From NCBI GenBank assembly GCA_049600855.1, contig JBMYQA010000128.1, positions 1-15,452 on the forward strand: 15,452 bases of DNA. Reading direction: 5' to 3'. The notes under the pieces were generated by a model. It was not told where the DNA came from and made no database searches. It saw nothing but the letters and a program-made list of their open reading frames with translations. Both the position numbers and the translations under genes were made by a program. Origin of the DNA: JBMYQA01 sp049600855. Lineage in GTDB: Bacteria; Bacteroidota; Bacteroidia; Cytophagales; Flammeovirgaceae. This document shows, piece after piece, positions 1 to 6,613 of the stretch (its first letter is position 1; every line of letters starts with the position of its first letter).

Positions 1-855
1 GGCCGAATCTATGTGGCCAATGAAGGGATTAATGCCCAAATTAGTGTTGGCGAAGCTAACCTAGACCAGCTAAGGGCTACTTTGAATGAAATTACTTTCT
101 TAAAAGATATCCGCTTAAATATTGCTGTAGATGATGATGGAAAATCCTTCTACAAGCTAAAAATATTAGTAAAACATAAAATCTTAGCAGACGGCCTCAA
201 TGATGAAACCTTTGACGTAACCAAGAAAGGCCAACACGTAAACGCTGAGCAATTTAATGCATTGCACGATCAAGAAAATACCATCGTCATTGATATGCGC
301 AATCATTATGAAACGGAAGTAGGGCATTTTGAAAAGGCAATTACGCCAGATGTAGATACTTTCCGTGATTCTTTACCCATTATTGAAGACATGTTAACCT
401 CCCACAAAGAGAAAAACCTACTGATGTATTGTACAGGAGGTATTCGTTGTGAAAAGGCAAGTGCGTACTTTAAGCATAAAGGTTTTGAAAATGTATACCA
501 ATTAGAAGGAGGCATTATCAAATATGCTCAGGATGTAAAAGCCAACGGACTTGATAATAAGTTTCGGGGGAAAAATTTTGTATTCGACGAACGATTAGGC
601 GAACGTATTTCTGATGAAATCATTAGCAATTGTCATCAATGTGGAAAACCGTGCGATACGCATACCAATTGCAAGAATGTAGCCTGTAACTTGCTGTTCA
701 TTCAGTGTGAGGAATGTGCAGCGGAAAAAGAAGGCTGTTGTTCTACTGCATGCCAAGATACGATTCACTTACCCGAAGAAGAGCAAAAGGAGTTGCGGAA
801 AAAGAAGGATACGGGCATTCGAATTTTCTCAAAAGGAAGATTTCCTAAGGAATAA
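1..855 (+). CDS. trhO: tRNA uridine(34) hydroxylase TrhO (YceA family), 5' end missing
   Basis: Rhodanese-family protein that makes 5-hydroxyuridine at the wobble base U34 of certain tRNAs, a prephenate- and oxygen-linked reaction known from E. coli YceA/TrhO. The frame is open to base 1 and begins with GRIYVANEGINAQ, the conserved family block after a short N-terminal region. About 50-60 residues therefore lie outside the window, and the GTG at 13 is an internal Val codon. The rhodanese domain has the active-site loop CTGGIRC, with its catalytic Cys codon at 430-432. The C-terminal part is Cys-rich (CHQCGKPCDTHTNC, then CEECAAEKEGCC and a final C), as in long family members, and may bind metal. 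It heads a run of plus-strand genes, with 64 nt before the next. Identification is confident from motifs. Confidence 0.95.
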   Translation, partial: GRIYVANEGINAQISVGEANLDQLRATLNEITFLKDIRLNIAVDDDGKSFYKLKILVKHKILADGLNDETFDVTKKGQHVNAEQFNALHDQENTIVIDMRNHYETEVGHFEKAITPDVDTFRDSLPIIEDMLTSHKEKNLLMYCTGGIRCEKASAYFKHKGFENVYQLEGGIIKYAQDVKANGLDNKFRGKNFVFDERLGERISDEIISNCHQCGKPCDTHTNCKNVACNLLFIQCEECAAEKEGCCSTACQDTIHLPEEEQKELRKKKDTGIRIFSKGRFPKE

Positions 856-919
856 CTCATTACACGATAAATTTAATCAGAGGCGATGGCTTTGAAGTTG
901 AACTAATGAAGCGAATGAC

Positions 920-1237
920 ATGGCAGCAAAGTTTGTAAAAGTAGAACGTTTTTTTGACGACAAAGAAACCCTCATTCAAAATAGTATCCTTGCATTAGAA
1001 GCTACAGGTTTTACCATAAAAGGTGTAGATGAACGTGGCGGGTTTATTTGGGCAAAAACAGGGGTAAACATGTGGTCTTGGGGAGAGGAAATCCTCGTGA
1101 GCATTTCCGCAGATGGAAATGTGTCCATAAAAAGTGAATGTGTATTCGCCACTCAAATTTTTGATTGGGGGAAAAACAAAAAAAATGTTTATCGTTTTTT
1201 TGAAAATTTAGCTAAGATTGGTGCTGTAGGCTCCTAA
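920..1237 (+). CDS. small uncharacterised protein, possibly DUF1499-like
   Basis: A 105-residue soluble protein with no signal peptide or membrane segment. I do not recognise it with certainty. The order of elements is an N-terminal helix (about residues 14-30), a strand-rich centre ('GFIWAKTG', 'EEILVSISADGNVSIKSE') and a C-terminal helix 'NKKNVYRFFENL'. That pattern (charged strand, Ser-rich strand, D-x-G-x-N, helix) resembles the core of DUF1499-type proteins, but this is a shape comparison by eye. The ATG at 920 is the only reasonable start, since nearby upstream ATGs are out of frame. It lies 64 nt after trhO and 23 nt before the MFS gene, so it is probably co-transcribed with both. Codon use and conserved-looking Trp and Gly residues argue for a real gene. 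Its function is unknown. Confidence 0.7.
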   Translation: MAAKFVKVERFFDDKETLIQNSILALEATGFTIKGVDERGGFIWAKTGVNMWSWGEEILVSISADGNVSIKSECVFATQIFDWGKNKKNVYRFFENLAKIGAVGS

Positions 1238-1260
1238 CACAACTTCGAGCTACATTTAAA

Positions 1261-2469
1261 ATGAAAGAAATTACCTTAGGTCTAAAAGAAAATTGGAAAC
1301 AGTTTTCGCTTTTAGTACTTATTAATGCATTTGTTGGTGGAATGGTTGGATTAGAGCGTGCCATTTTACCCGAAATTGCAGCGCAAGAATTTGGTTTAGC
1401 AGTAAAAACAGCCATCCTTTCTTTTATTGTGGTATTTGGGATTACCAAAGCCATTACCAACTATTATGCAGGTGCCCTTGCCAATCGCTTTGGACGCAGA
1501 AAACTATTGATCGCAGGCTGGATTGCCAGTATTCCTGTTCCATTCCTCTTAATGTATGCGCCCAGTTGGAATTGGGTGATTTTGGCAAACCTATTTTTAG
1601 GCATCAACCAAGGCTTAGCTTGGAGCAGCACCGTAGTGATGAAAATTGATTTGGTAGGCCATAAGCAGCGTGGCCTTGCCATGGGCATTAATGAGTCAGC
1701 AGGTTACGTGTCTGTAGCCTTACTTGCCCTGCTCACAGGATGGCTCGCCAGTGAAGTGGGATTACGACCTTATCCCTTCTATTTAGGCATTGCCTTAGTG
1801 GTATTTGGACTGTTAGGAAGCATCTTTTTAATTAAAGATACCAAACACCATGTCGCGAAAGAAAGTACTTTTAGCCAAATACCACGGTTAAAAAGTATAT
1901 TTTGGGATACCACTTGGCGAAATAAAATTTTAGGTTCCGTTTCGCAAGCAGGTTTGGTCAATAACTTAAACGATGGCATGGTGTGGGGAATTTTCCCCTT
2001 ATTGCTCGCCAAGAAAAACTTTACCCTAGAGCAAATTGGTGTGATTGTTTCCATTTATCCGGCCGTTTGGGGCATTGGGCAGTTGTTTACTGGAAAGCTA
2101 GCAGACAAATACAATAAAGCCAGTATTTTGTATTGGGGAATGTTGCTACAAGCCCTTGCCTTACTAGCATTTGTGTGGGCATCTTCCATGTTTCACTACA
2201 TCCTGTTGTCCATTGTGCTTGGCTGGGGAACAGCCATGGTTTACCCCACCTTTTTAGCTACTGTAGCAGCCTACACACATCCCAAAGATCGCGCAAAAAG
2301 TATCGGCATCTTTCGACTTTGGCGTGATTTGGGTTACGCCATTGGCGCACTTCTTACAGGGTTGATCGCTGATTTTCAGGGCATTGATCAATCCATCGTA
2401 TTTATTGGTATGCTCACGTGCCTTTCGGCATTGATTATTCGAATGCGCTTGGATAAGCAGCATCTTTAA
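1261..2469 (+). CDS. MFS transporter
   Basis: A 402-residue major facilitator superfamily permease of the inner membrane with about 12 hydrophobic segments. The MFS loop 2-3 signature is seen as GALANRFGRRKLLIAG (about residues 71-86), and a weaker second-half copy is GKLADKYNKA between segments 8 and 9. The length is standard for a 12-TM member. An N-terminal 'GGMVGLERAILPEIA' segment is typical of drug- or metabolite-efflux-like MFS proteins, but the substrate cannot be read from sequence. It starts 23 nt after the small unknown gene. Its TAA stop overlaps an ATG (TAATG at 2467-2471) that could couple translation to the hydrolase frame. Nothing looks broken. The family assignment is firm; the direction of transport is unknown. 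Confidence 0.92.
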   Translation: MKEITLGLKENWKQFSLLVLINAFVGGMVGLERAILPEIAAQEFGLAVKTAILSFIVVFGITKAITNYYAGALANRFGRRKLLIAGWIASIPVPFLLMYAPSWNWVILANLFLGINQGLAWSSTVVMKIDLVGHKQRGLAMGINESAGYVSVALLALLTGWLASEVGLRPYPFYLGIALVVFGLLGSIFLIKDTKHHVAKESTFSQIPRLKSIFWDTTWRNKILGSVSQAGLVNNLNDGMVWGIFPLLLAKKNFTLEQIGVIVSIYPAVWGIGQLFTGKLADKYNKASILYWGMLLQALALLAFVWASSMFHYILLSIVLGWGTAMVYPTFLATVAAYTHPKDRAKSIGIFRLWRDLGYAIGALLTGLIADFQGIDQSIVFIGMLTCLSALIIRMRLDKQHL

Positions 2470-2507
2470 TGCATCTTGTCCTTCCACAATCTTTATCTAA
2501 ACGAAGT

Positions 2508-3434
2508 ATGCGCAAGATCATTCAAAATATCGCTTTTGTTGTTTTAGTGATTATTTTATTGGTAGTTGCTTTTAATTTTCATTTAGACATTCCCGTACAG
2601 GAATTAAAGCAAGAATATACCAACGCTCAATCGCAATTTATTGATGTTGATGGCATGCAAGTACATTATCGTGATGAAGGAGCGGGAATGCCGATTGTCC
2701 TCTTACACGGCACAGGAGCATCCTTACATACTTGGGACGATTGGAGTAAAGAACTTACCAAAAAATATCGAGTCATTCGTTTAGATTTACCCGCTTTTGG
2801 ACTTACAGGGCCTCATCCTTCACACGATTATCGTCTAGAAACTTATGCCAGCTTTTTACACCAATTTATTCACAAACTCAGCCTAGATAGCCTTTACTTG
2901 GGAGGAAACTCGTTAGGAGGGAATATTTCTTGGTTTTATGCGGCTCAATATCCTGAAAAAGTGAGGAAGTTGCTCCTATTGGCTCCAAGTGGTTATCCTG
3001 ATAAAGCCTACAAATCGCCTAGCGTATTTCAATTGGCTAAAACCCCTGTGGTGAACCAAATTCTTCAAAACATCACACCCAAATGGTTTATTCGCAACAA
3101 CCTGCAACAAGTCTATTTTGACGGTAATAAAGTGACCGAAGAAGTAGTTACCCGATATCATAAAATGGCATTAAGAGCAGGAAATCGAGCGGCCTTTATT
3201 GCACGAGCGCAAACAACATATGTCGATCATGCTGAAAAATTAAAAAACATCGACATTCCCACTTTATTACTTTGGGGAAAAGAAGACTTATGGATTCCCG
3301 CTACTATTGGCGATAAGTTCCAAACGGATTTACCCAATGCTAAACTAGTCGTATTAAACAATGTTGGTCATGTACCCATGGAAGAAGCACCAACAGAAAG
3401 TCTCGCTCCTGTGTTAACATTTCTTGCAGACTGA
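2508..3434 (+). CDS. membrane-anchored alpha/beta hydrolase
   Basis: A 308-residue serine hydrolase with the alpha/beta fold, probably tethered to the inner membrane with its catalytic domain outside the cytoplasm. Residues 1-25 (MRKIIQN followed by a strongly hydrophobic stretch) look like a signal anchor. The catalytic parts are in order: oxyanion-hole motif VLLHGTGAS, nucleophile elbow GNSLGG with Ser135, acid Asp260 in WGKEDLW, and His288 in NVGHVPMEE. The pattern is close to MhpC/BphD-type C-C hydrolases and esterases; the substrate is unknown. I chose the ATG at 2508 because it begins the normal anchor. An in-frame ATG at 2469, overlapping the MFS stop, would add 13 residues and is the alternative start. 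Gene order suggests co-transcription with the MFS gene. Confidence 0.9.
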   Translation: MRKIIQNIAFVVLVIILLVVAFNFHLDIPVQELKQEYTNAQSQFIDVDGMQVHYRDEGAGMPIVLLHGTGASLHTWDDWSKELTKKYRVIRLDLPAFGLTGPHPSHDYRLETYASFLHQFIHKLSLDSLYLGGNSLGGNISWFYAAQYPEKVRKLLLLAPSGYPDKAYKSPSVFQLAKTPVVNQILQNITPKWFIRNNLQQVYFDGNKVTEEVVTRYHKMALRAGNRAAFIARAQTTYVDHAEKLKNIDIPTLLLWGKEDLWIPATIGDKFQTDLPNAKLVVLNNVGHVPMEEAPTESLAPVLTFLAD

Positions 3435-3517
3435 TGCAATTCTTTTTTGCGCATTTTCTCATAAATCGCTCATTTATTTCTTAACTTGAGTAAATACATG
3501 ATCTTGTAAATGCTCCT

Positions 3518-4123
3518 ATGAAGAAATTAATGTGTTATTTGTGTTTCGTTTGGGTGCTGTACTTGTGTAGTTCGGTAATGACTTACCTACCTACTGATCA
3601 AGAAGGCGAAGAAGTAGCCGTTTGCTTATCGGAGGAAGAGCAAAAGTTGTATCAGCTCATTACTGACTATCGCAAATCTAAGGGCTTAGATTCGATTCCA
3701 CTCTCCCGATCGCTCACCTATGTGGCACAAGCACATGTAAAAGATTTAGAGATTAATACTCCGATTACCAATCGTTGTAACATGCACAGTTGGTCGAACG
3801 ATGGTGATTGGACAGCGTGTTGCTATACGGGAGATCATGCACAAGCCAAATGCATGTGGAACAAGCCTAAAGAATTGACGAACTACACGGGCTACGGTTT
3901 TGAAATTTCGTATGGCGGCTTTGGAGCTTATGAGGCTAATGCCACCGATGCCCTACAGCAATGGAAGGGCAGTAGTGGTCATAATGCGGTTATCATTAAT
4001 CAAGGCATTTGGAAAAGCTCGAAGTGGCAAGCAGTAGGAGTCGGGATATTTGGGAGTTACGGAGTCGTTTGGTTTGGCAAAGTGAAGGATACCACATCAA
4101 CTCCAGCAATTTGTTTGAAATGA
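3518..4123 (+). CDS. secreted CAP/SCP-domain protein
   Basis: A 201-residue exported protein of the CAP (SCP/PR-1) superfamily. Residues 1-20 form a signal sequence; a Cys at 17 follows 'LYL', a poor lipobox. The CAP domain runs from about residue 41 ('EQKLYQLITDYRKSKGL') to 188 ('VVWFGK'). Cavity residues that can be matched are His90 (NMHSWS), Glu129 (GYGFEISYG) and His155 (SSGHNA). The usual second Glu before the last His is Gln148 here (ALQQWKGSSGHN), so the metal-binding tetrad may be altered. Six Cys in the mature part (36, 87, 101, 102, 112, 199) suggest disulfides. The role of bacterial CAP proteins is mostly unknown. It lies 83 nt after the hydrolase and could be the last gene of the operon or have its own promoter; I see no clear promoter. 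Confidence 0.85.
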   Translation: MKKLMCYLCFVWVLYLCSSVMTYLPTDQEGEEVAVCLSEEEQKLYQLITDYRKSKGLDSIPLSRSLTYVAQAHVKDLEINTPITNRCNMHSWSNDGDWTACCYTGDHAQAKCMWNKPKELTNYTGYGFEISYGGFGAYEANATDALQQWKGSSGHNAVIINQGIWKSSKWQAVGVGIFGSYGVVWFGKVKDTTSTPAICLK

Positions 4124-4142
4124 GTACCCCCAAGATCAACAA

Positions 4143-4179
4143 AAAACTGCCAACTGATTGATTTACAGTTGACAGTTTT
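4143..4179. terminator. bidirectional hairpin terminator between CAP gene and adk
   Basis: AAAACTGCCAACTG (4143-4156) pairs with CAGTTGACAGTTTT (4166-4179) with one C/A mismatch and a 9-nt loop. A run of six A (4141-4146) gives a U-tract on the minus strand, so it should work best for adk. The four T at the plus-strand end can serve the CAP gene. It lies between two convergent stops. Confidence 0.8.
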
Positions 4180-4211
4180 CTGGATGCCATTGTTAAAGTT
4201 GGAAGCTCGAA

Positions 4212-4784
4212 TTACAGCTGGTTTATGCTCTTTACAAGTCGGTCAAAAATCACATCTATTTCGCCTACTCCTTCAATCGACTGATATTTACCTTGTCCTT
4301 GGTAATAACCAGCTACAGGTAAGGTTTCATCGGCGTATACCTTTAAGCGATTATTGATTTTTTCTTCGTTTTGATCATCTACCCTTCCCGAAGTCTTTCC
4401 ACGTTCTTTCAAGCGTTTGATCAATTCTTCATCGGGTACAGAAAGTGCCAACATGCCGCTAATCGGCGTATTTTTTGAATTCATTAATTCATCTAAGGCT
4501 TCAGCTTGTGCTACGGTGCGGGGAAAGCCGTCAAAAATAATCCCTTTTACATCCCCAACCTCTTTTATTTTGTCGTCAACCATACCTATTACCACAGAGT
4601 CAGGCACTAAATTTCCTGCATCCATATAGCTTTTAGCCAGTTTTCCGAGTTCGGTACCTTCTCCTAAATGCTTTCGGAACAAATCTCCTGTAGATATGTG
4701 TACCAGGTCGTATTTCTCAATCAATTTTGCACTCTGCGTGCCTTTCCCTGCCCCTGGAGGGCCAAATAACACAATATTCAACAT
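4212..4784 (-). CDS. adk: adenylate kinase
   Basis: Cytosolic enzyme that equilibrates ATP + AMP with 2 ADP. It has 190 residues, the length typical of Bacteroidota adenylate kinases with a short LID. Motifs in order are P-loop GPPGAGKGT (8-16), AMP-site STGDLFR (31-37), the signature DGFPRT (85-90), a short LID region GKTSGRVDDQ (129-138) without the four-Cys zinc site, and the LID-following Arg in NNRLKVY (145-150). The ATG at 4784 gives the canonical N-terminus MLNIVLFGPPGAGKGT. It is transcribed alone, divergent from maf, and ends at the hairpin at 4143-4179. Its presumed 5' leader coincides with a very long inverted repeat (4808-5025), and a promoter-like sequence sits just beyond it. 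Confidence 0.97.
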   Translation of the reverse strand: MLNIVLFGPPGAGKGTQSAKLIEKYDLVHISTGDLFRKHLGEGTELGKLAKSYMDAGNLVPDSVVIGMVDDKIKEVGDVKGIIFDGFPRTVAQAEALDELMNSKNTPISGMLALSVPDEELIKRLKERGKTSGRVDDQNEEKINNRLKVYADETLPVAGYYQGQGKYQSIEGVGEIDVIFDRLVKSINQL

Positions 4785-4807
4785 AAATAGTTTAGGTTAT
4801 ATATGAT

Positions 4808-5025
4808 CTCTTAAATCTTCTTGCCTATAGTAGTGCTTATCACGAATAGTTTATTATGTAAAATATCACCTCTTTTTCCGTCTCTTGAATCATCAAAAAG
4901 TTTAAAGCCATAAAGGATTCTGCACTTTTTGATGATTCAATAACCGAAAAAATCTAGTGATTTTTCCAATAACAAACCATTCGTGATAAACACTAGTTAT
5001 TCCCTTCTTCAAAAGGAATTAAGAG
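4808..5025. repeat. long imperfect inverted repeat, possible structured adk leader RNA or MITE-like element
   Basis: Two arms of roughly 95-100 nt face each other around a 22-nt loop (4902-4923). The inner 17 bp are perfect (4885-4901 with 4924-4940). A second block, 4831-4856 against 4970-4995, pairs at 23 of 26 positions, and the outer ends CTCTTAA (4808-4814) and TTAAGAG (5019-5025) also pair. The three mismatches in the second block are C/A oppositions on the plus strand, so they become G-U wobbles in minus-strand RNA, the direction of adk. The adk ATG lies 23 nt past the inner edge. It could be a cis-acting leader, a free RNA, or a decayed palindromic mobile element. No ORF is visible in the arms. 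Confidence 0.7.
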
Positions 5026-5031
5026 TGTCGG

Positions 5032-5062
5032 TAAATATAGAAGGTTTGCCAAGAATATCAAA
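5032..5062 (-). promoter_or_regulatory. putative adk promoter (Bacteroidota type)
   Basis: On the minus strand, TTTG (5062-5059) is followed after exactly 19 nt by TATATTTA (5039-5032). This matches the Bacteroidota consensus TTTG-N19-TAnnTTTG with one mismatch. The expected transcription start is near 5025, at the edge of the long inverted repeat, which would make nearly the whole adk leader a hairpin. This is inferred from consensus only. Confidence 0.4.
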
Positions 5063-5104
5063 CATCAAACTTTTTCTTACATTTAAGTATTTCCTTCAAT
5101 ATTT

Positions 5105-5121
5105 ATCAATTCCAAATTGAT
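5105..5121. promoter_or_regulatory. short perfect dyad upstream of maf
   Basis: ATCAATT-CCA-AATTGAT is a perfect 7-bp inverted repeat lying just upstream of the putative maf promoter. It could be an operator half-site pair. It is AT-rich, so chance is possible. Confidence 0.25.
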
Positions 5122-5125
5122 CTAC

Positions 5126-5157
5126 TTGCTTTGGTAAACGATTCCTAGTTATTTTCG
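5126..5157 (+). promoter_or_regulatory. putative maf promoter
   Basis: TATTTTCG at 5150-5157 matches TAnnTTTG with one mismatch. Upstream are two possible -33 elements: TTTG at 5130-5133 (16-nt spacer) and TTG at 5126-5128 (21-nt spacer). The predicted leader is about 25 nt and contains an AAGAAGAAA purine run before the maf ATG. Confidence 0.3.
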
Positions 5158-5184
5158 CCTTCAAAGAAGAAATGAAATGAGATT

Positions 5185-5775
5185 ATGCTGAAACTCGCAA
5201 AAAAAGTTATCCTCGCCTCACAATCACCCAGACGGCAACAGTTATTGGCAGATTTAGGCGTGGAGTTTGACATCCGAACCAAACCCATTGACGAGGTTTT
5301 CCCTGACGAAATGCCTAGTCATCAAGTTGCAGAATACCTAGCTAAGCTTAAAGCCCAAGCCTTATTGACTGATTTACAAGAAGATGAGCTATGCATTACT
5401 GCGGATACGGTAGTTGTGCTCAAGCAAGAGGTTTTAGGAAAAGCGCAAGATGTACAAATGGCCAGAAACATGCTTGAGCAACTTTCAGGTAACCATCATG
5501 AAGTCATCACAGGGGTTTATTTAAGCACCTTAGCACATCAAGTTTCCTTTAGTGTTTCCACAAAAGTACATTTTCGTGAATTGAGTGGTGAGGAAATTTC
5601 CTACTATATTGATAAATTTGCTCCGTTTGATAAAGCGGGAGCTTACGGTATTCAAGAATGGATCGGGATGATCGGGATTGACCACATCGAAGGCTCTTAC
5701 TTCAACGTCATGGGACTGCCTACTGAACGCTTGTTTCGGGAGTTGAAGCAGTTTATGAAGAAAGAGGTGGTTTAA
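5185..5775 (+). CDS. maf: Maf-family nucleoside triphosphate pyrophosphatase
   Basis: Cytosolic house-cleaning enzyme that hydrolyses non-canonical or pyrimidine NTPs to NMP and PPi; the YhdE-like subgroup favours dTTP and UTP. It has 196 residues, the normal family length. Visible motifs are SQSPRR near the N-terminus (12-17), ITADTVV with the catalytic Asp74, LGKAQD (Lys86), and FDKAGAYGIQ (148-157) followed by IEGSYFNVMGLP (168-179). The DKAGAYGIQ form fits the YhdE rather than the YceF subgroup. The ATG at 5185 is preceded by a purine-rich stretch; upstream ATGs at 5172 and 5177 are out of frame. It is divergent from adk and followed by a 170-nt gap before the DUF445 gene. Confidence 0.95.
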   Translation: MLKLAKKVILASQSPRRQQLLADLGVEFDIRTKPIDEVFPDEMPSHQVAEYLAKLKAQALLTDLQEDELCITADTVVVLKQEVLGKAQDVQMARNMLEQLSGNHHEVITGVYLSTLAHQVSFSVSTKVHFRELSGEEISYYIDKFAPFDKAGAYGIQEWIGMIGIDHIEGSYFNVMGLPTERLFRELKQFMKKEVV

Positions 5776-5886
5776 TGGTTAAAACTGTTTATATCAAGCA
5801 GTTCGTGGGGTTAGCCTGACAATTTGACTGAAATTTTAAACAACACTTCAAGTTGGTGTAGATTTCGATATGGGAAAAGCGGAAAT

Positions 5887-5916
5887 GAAAAGTGGGATAG
5901 TGTGATACTACTTTTC
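5887..5916. other. imperfect hairpin upstream of the DUF445 gene
   Basis: GAAAAGTGGGAT (5887-5898) pairs with ATACTACTTTTC (5905-5916) with one G-T pair and one mismatch around a 6-nt loop. No T-tract follows, so it is not a normal terminator. It may lie in the leader or promoter of the DUF445 gene, 30 nt from its ATG. Confidence 0.35.
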
Positions 5917-5945
5917 GCTACAACCAAAAACATTAACAAAAAACT

Positions 5946-6587
5946 ATGTTGCTAGCAGAAATAACTTTAGCTGATATTTTAGGGAATGCGCAATATGCTA
6001 CTCCCATATTTGCAGGAGCAATTGGATGGATCACAAACTATTTTGCAATTAAAATGCTCTTTCGGCCGCGTATCGAGCAAAACTTTTACCTATTTAAACT
6101 TCAAGGGGTATTTCCAAAACGACAAGAAGAATTGGGCTATCGTTTGGGTCGAGTGGTTTCCAGAGAATTGTTCTCCATGTCTGAGATCAAAGAGAAAGTG
6201 GATAATGATGAGGTAAGAGGACAATTAAAATTAGCGATTGTTAGAGAACTAGAAGCTTATTTAATCGAATATACCCAGAATAATAAGCTCGTTTCCATGT
6301 TTGTCAATGATAAAATGATTGACAATATCAAAGGAAAAGTAAATGAAAAACTCGATGATATGATTCCAAAAATGTTGGAACAATTCTCTACCAAATTGGA
6401 AGAGATTGACATCGAGATGATTGTTGCTGAAAAAATACATAACTTCTCACATGAGAAATTAGAAAACCTGCTGATGAGCATCATCAAAAAAGAACTCAAA
6501 ATGATTGAAATATTAGGAGGTGTTCTTGGGCTTATCGTAGGATTTTTACAATTGGGCTTGATTTTGCTAGGAGATATGTATCAATAA
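5946..6587 (+). CDS. DUF445 family membrane protein (short form)
   Basis: A 213-residue protein of the DUF445 family (YheB/YjiN-like), whose biochemical role is not established. The family signature near the N-terminus is plain: GAIGWITNYFAIKMLFRP (residues 24-41), a membrane segment ending in a basic motif. A second hydrophobic segment closes the protein (ILGGVLGLIVGFLQLGLILLG, about 189-209). Between them lies a charged, helix-rich region of about 145 residues containing 'GVFPKRQEELGYRLGRVVSRELFS', probably a coiled rod. Family members in Bacillus are nearly twice as long, and this short version appears to keep only one rod copy. The ATG at 5946 is supported by the start of hydrophobic sequence. 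Only 26 nt separate it from the HExxH gene, which suggests co-transcription. Confidence 0.88.
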   Translation: MLLAEITLADILGNAQYATPIFAGAIGWITNYFAIKMLFRPRIEQNFYLFKLQGVFPKRQEELGYRLGRVVSRELFSMSEIKEKVDNDEVRGQLKLAIVRELEAYLIEYTQNNKLVSMFVNDKMIDNIKGKVNEKLDDMIPKMLEQFSTKLEEIDIEMIVAEKIHNFSHEKLENLLMSIIKKELKMIEILGGVLGLIVGFLQLGLILLGDMYQ

Positions 6588-6613
6588 TTTAACCCTTTCC
6601 GTAAATGCAATAG

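Noticed and set aside
13..15. GTG as start of trhO
   Set aside because: The frame is open upstream and encodes the conserved GRIYVANEGIN block, so the gene is simply cut by the window edge.
4417..4629. plus-strand ORF inside adk
   Set aside because: It is antisense to a strongly conserved enzyme gene and has no recognisable protein features. The same reasoning removes the other shadow frames in the window.
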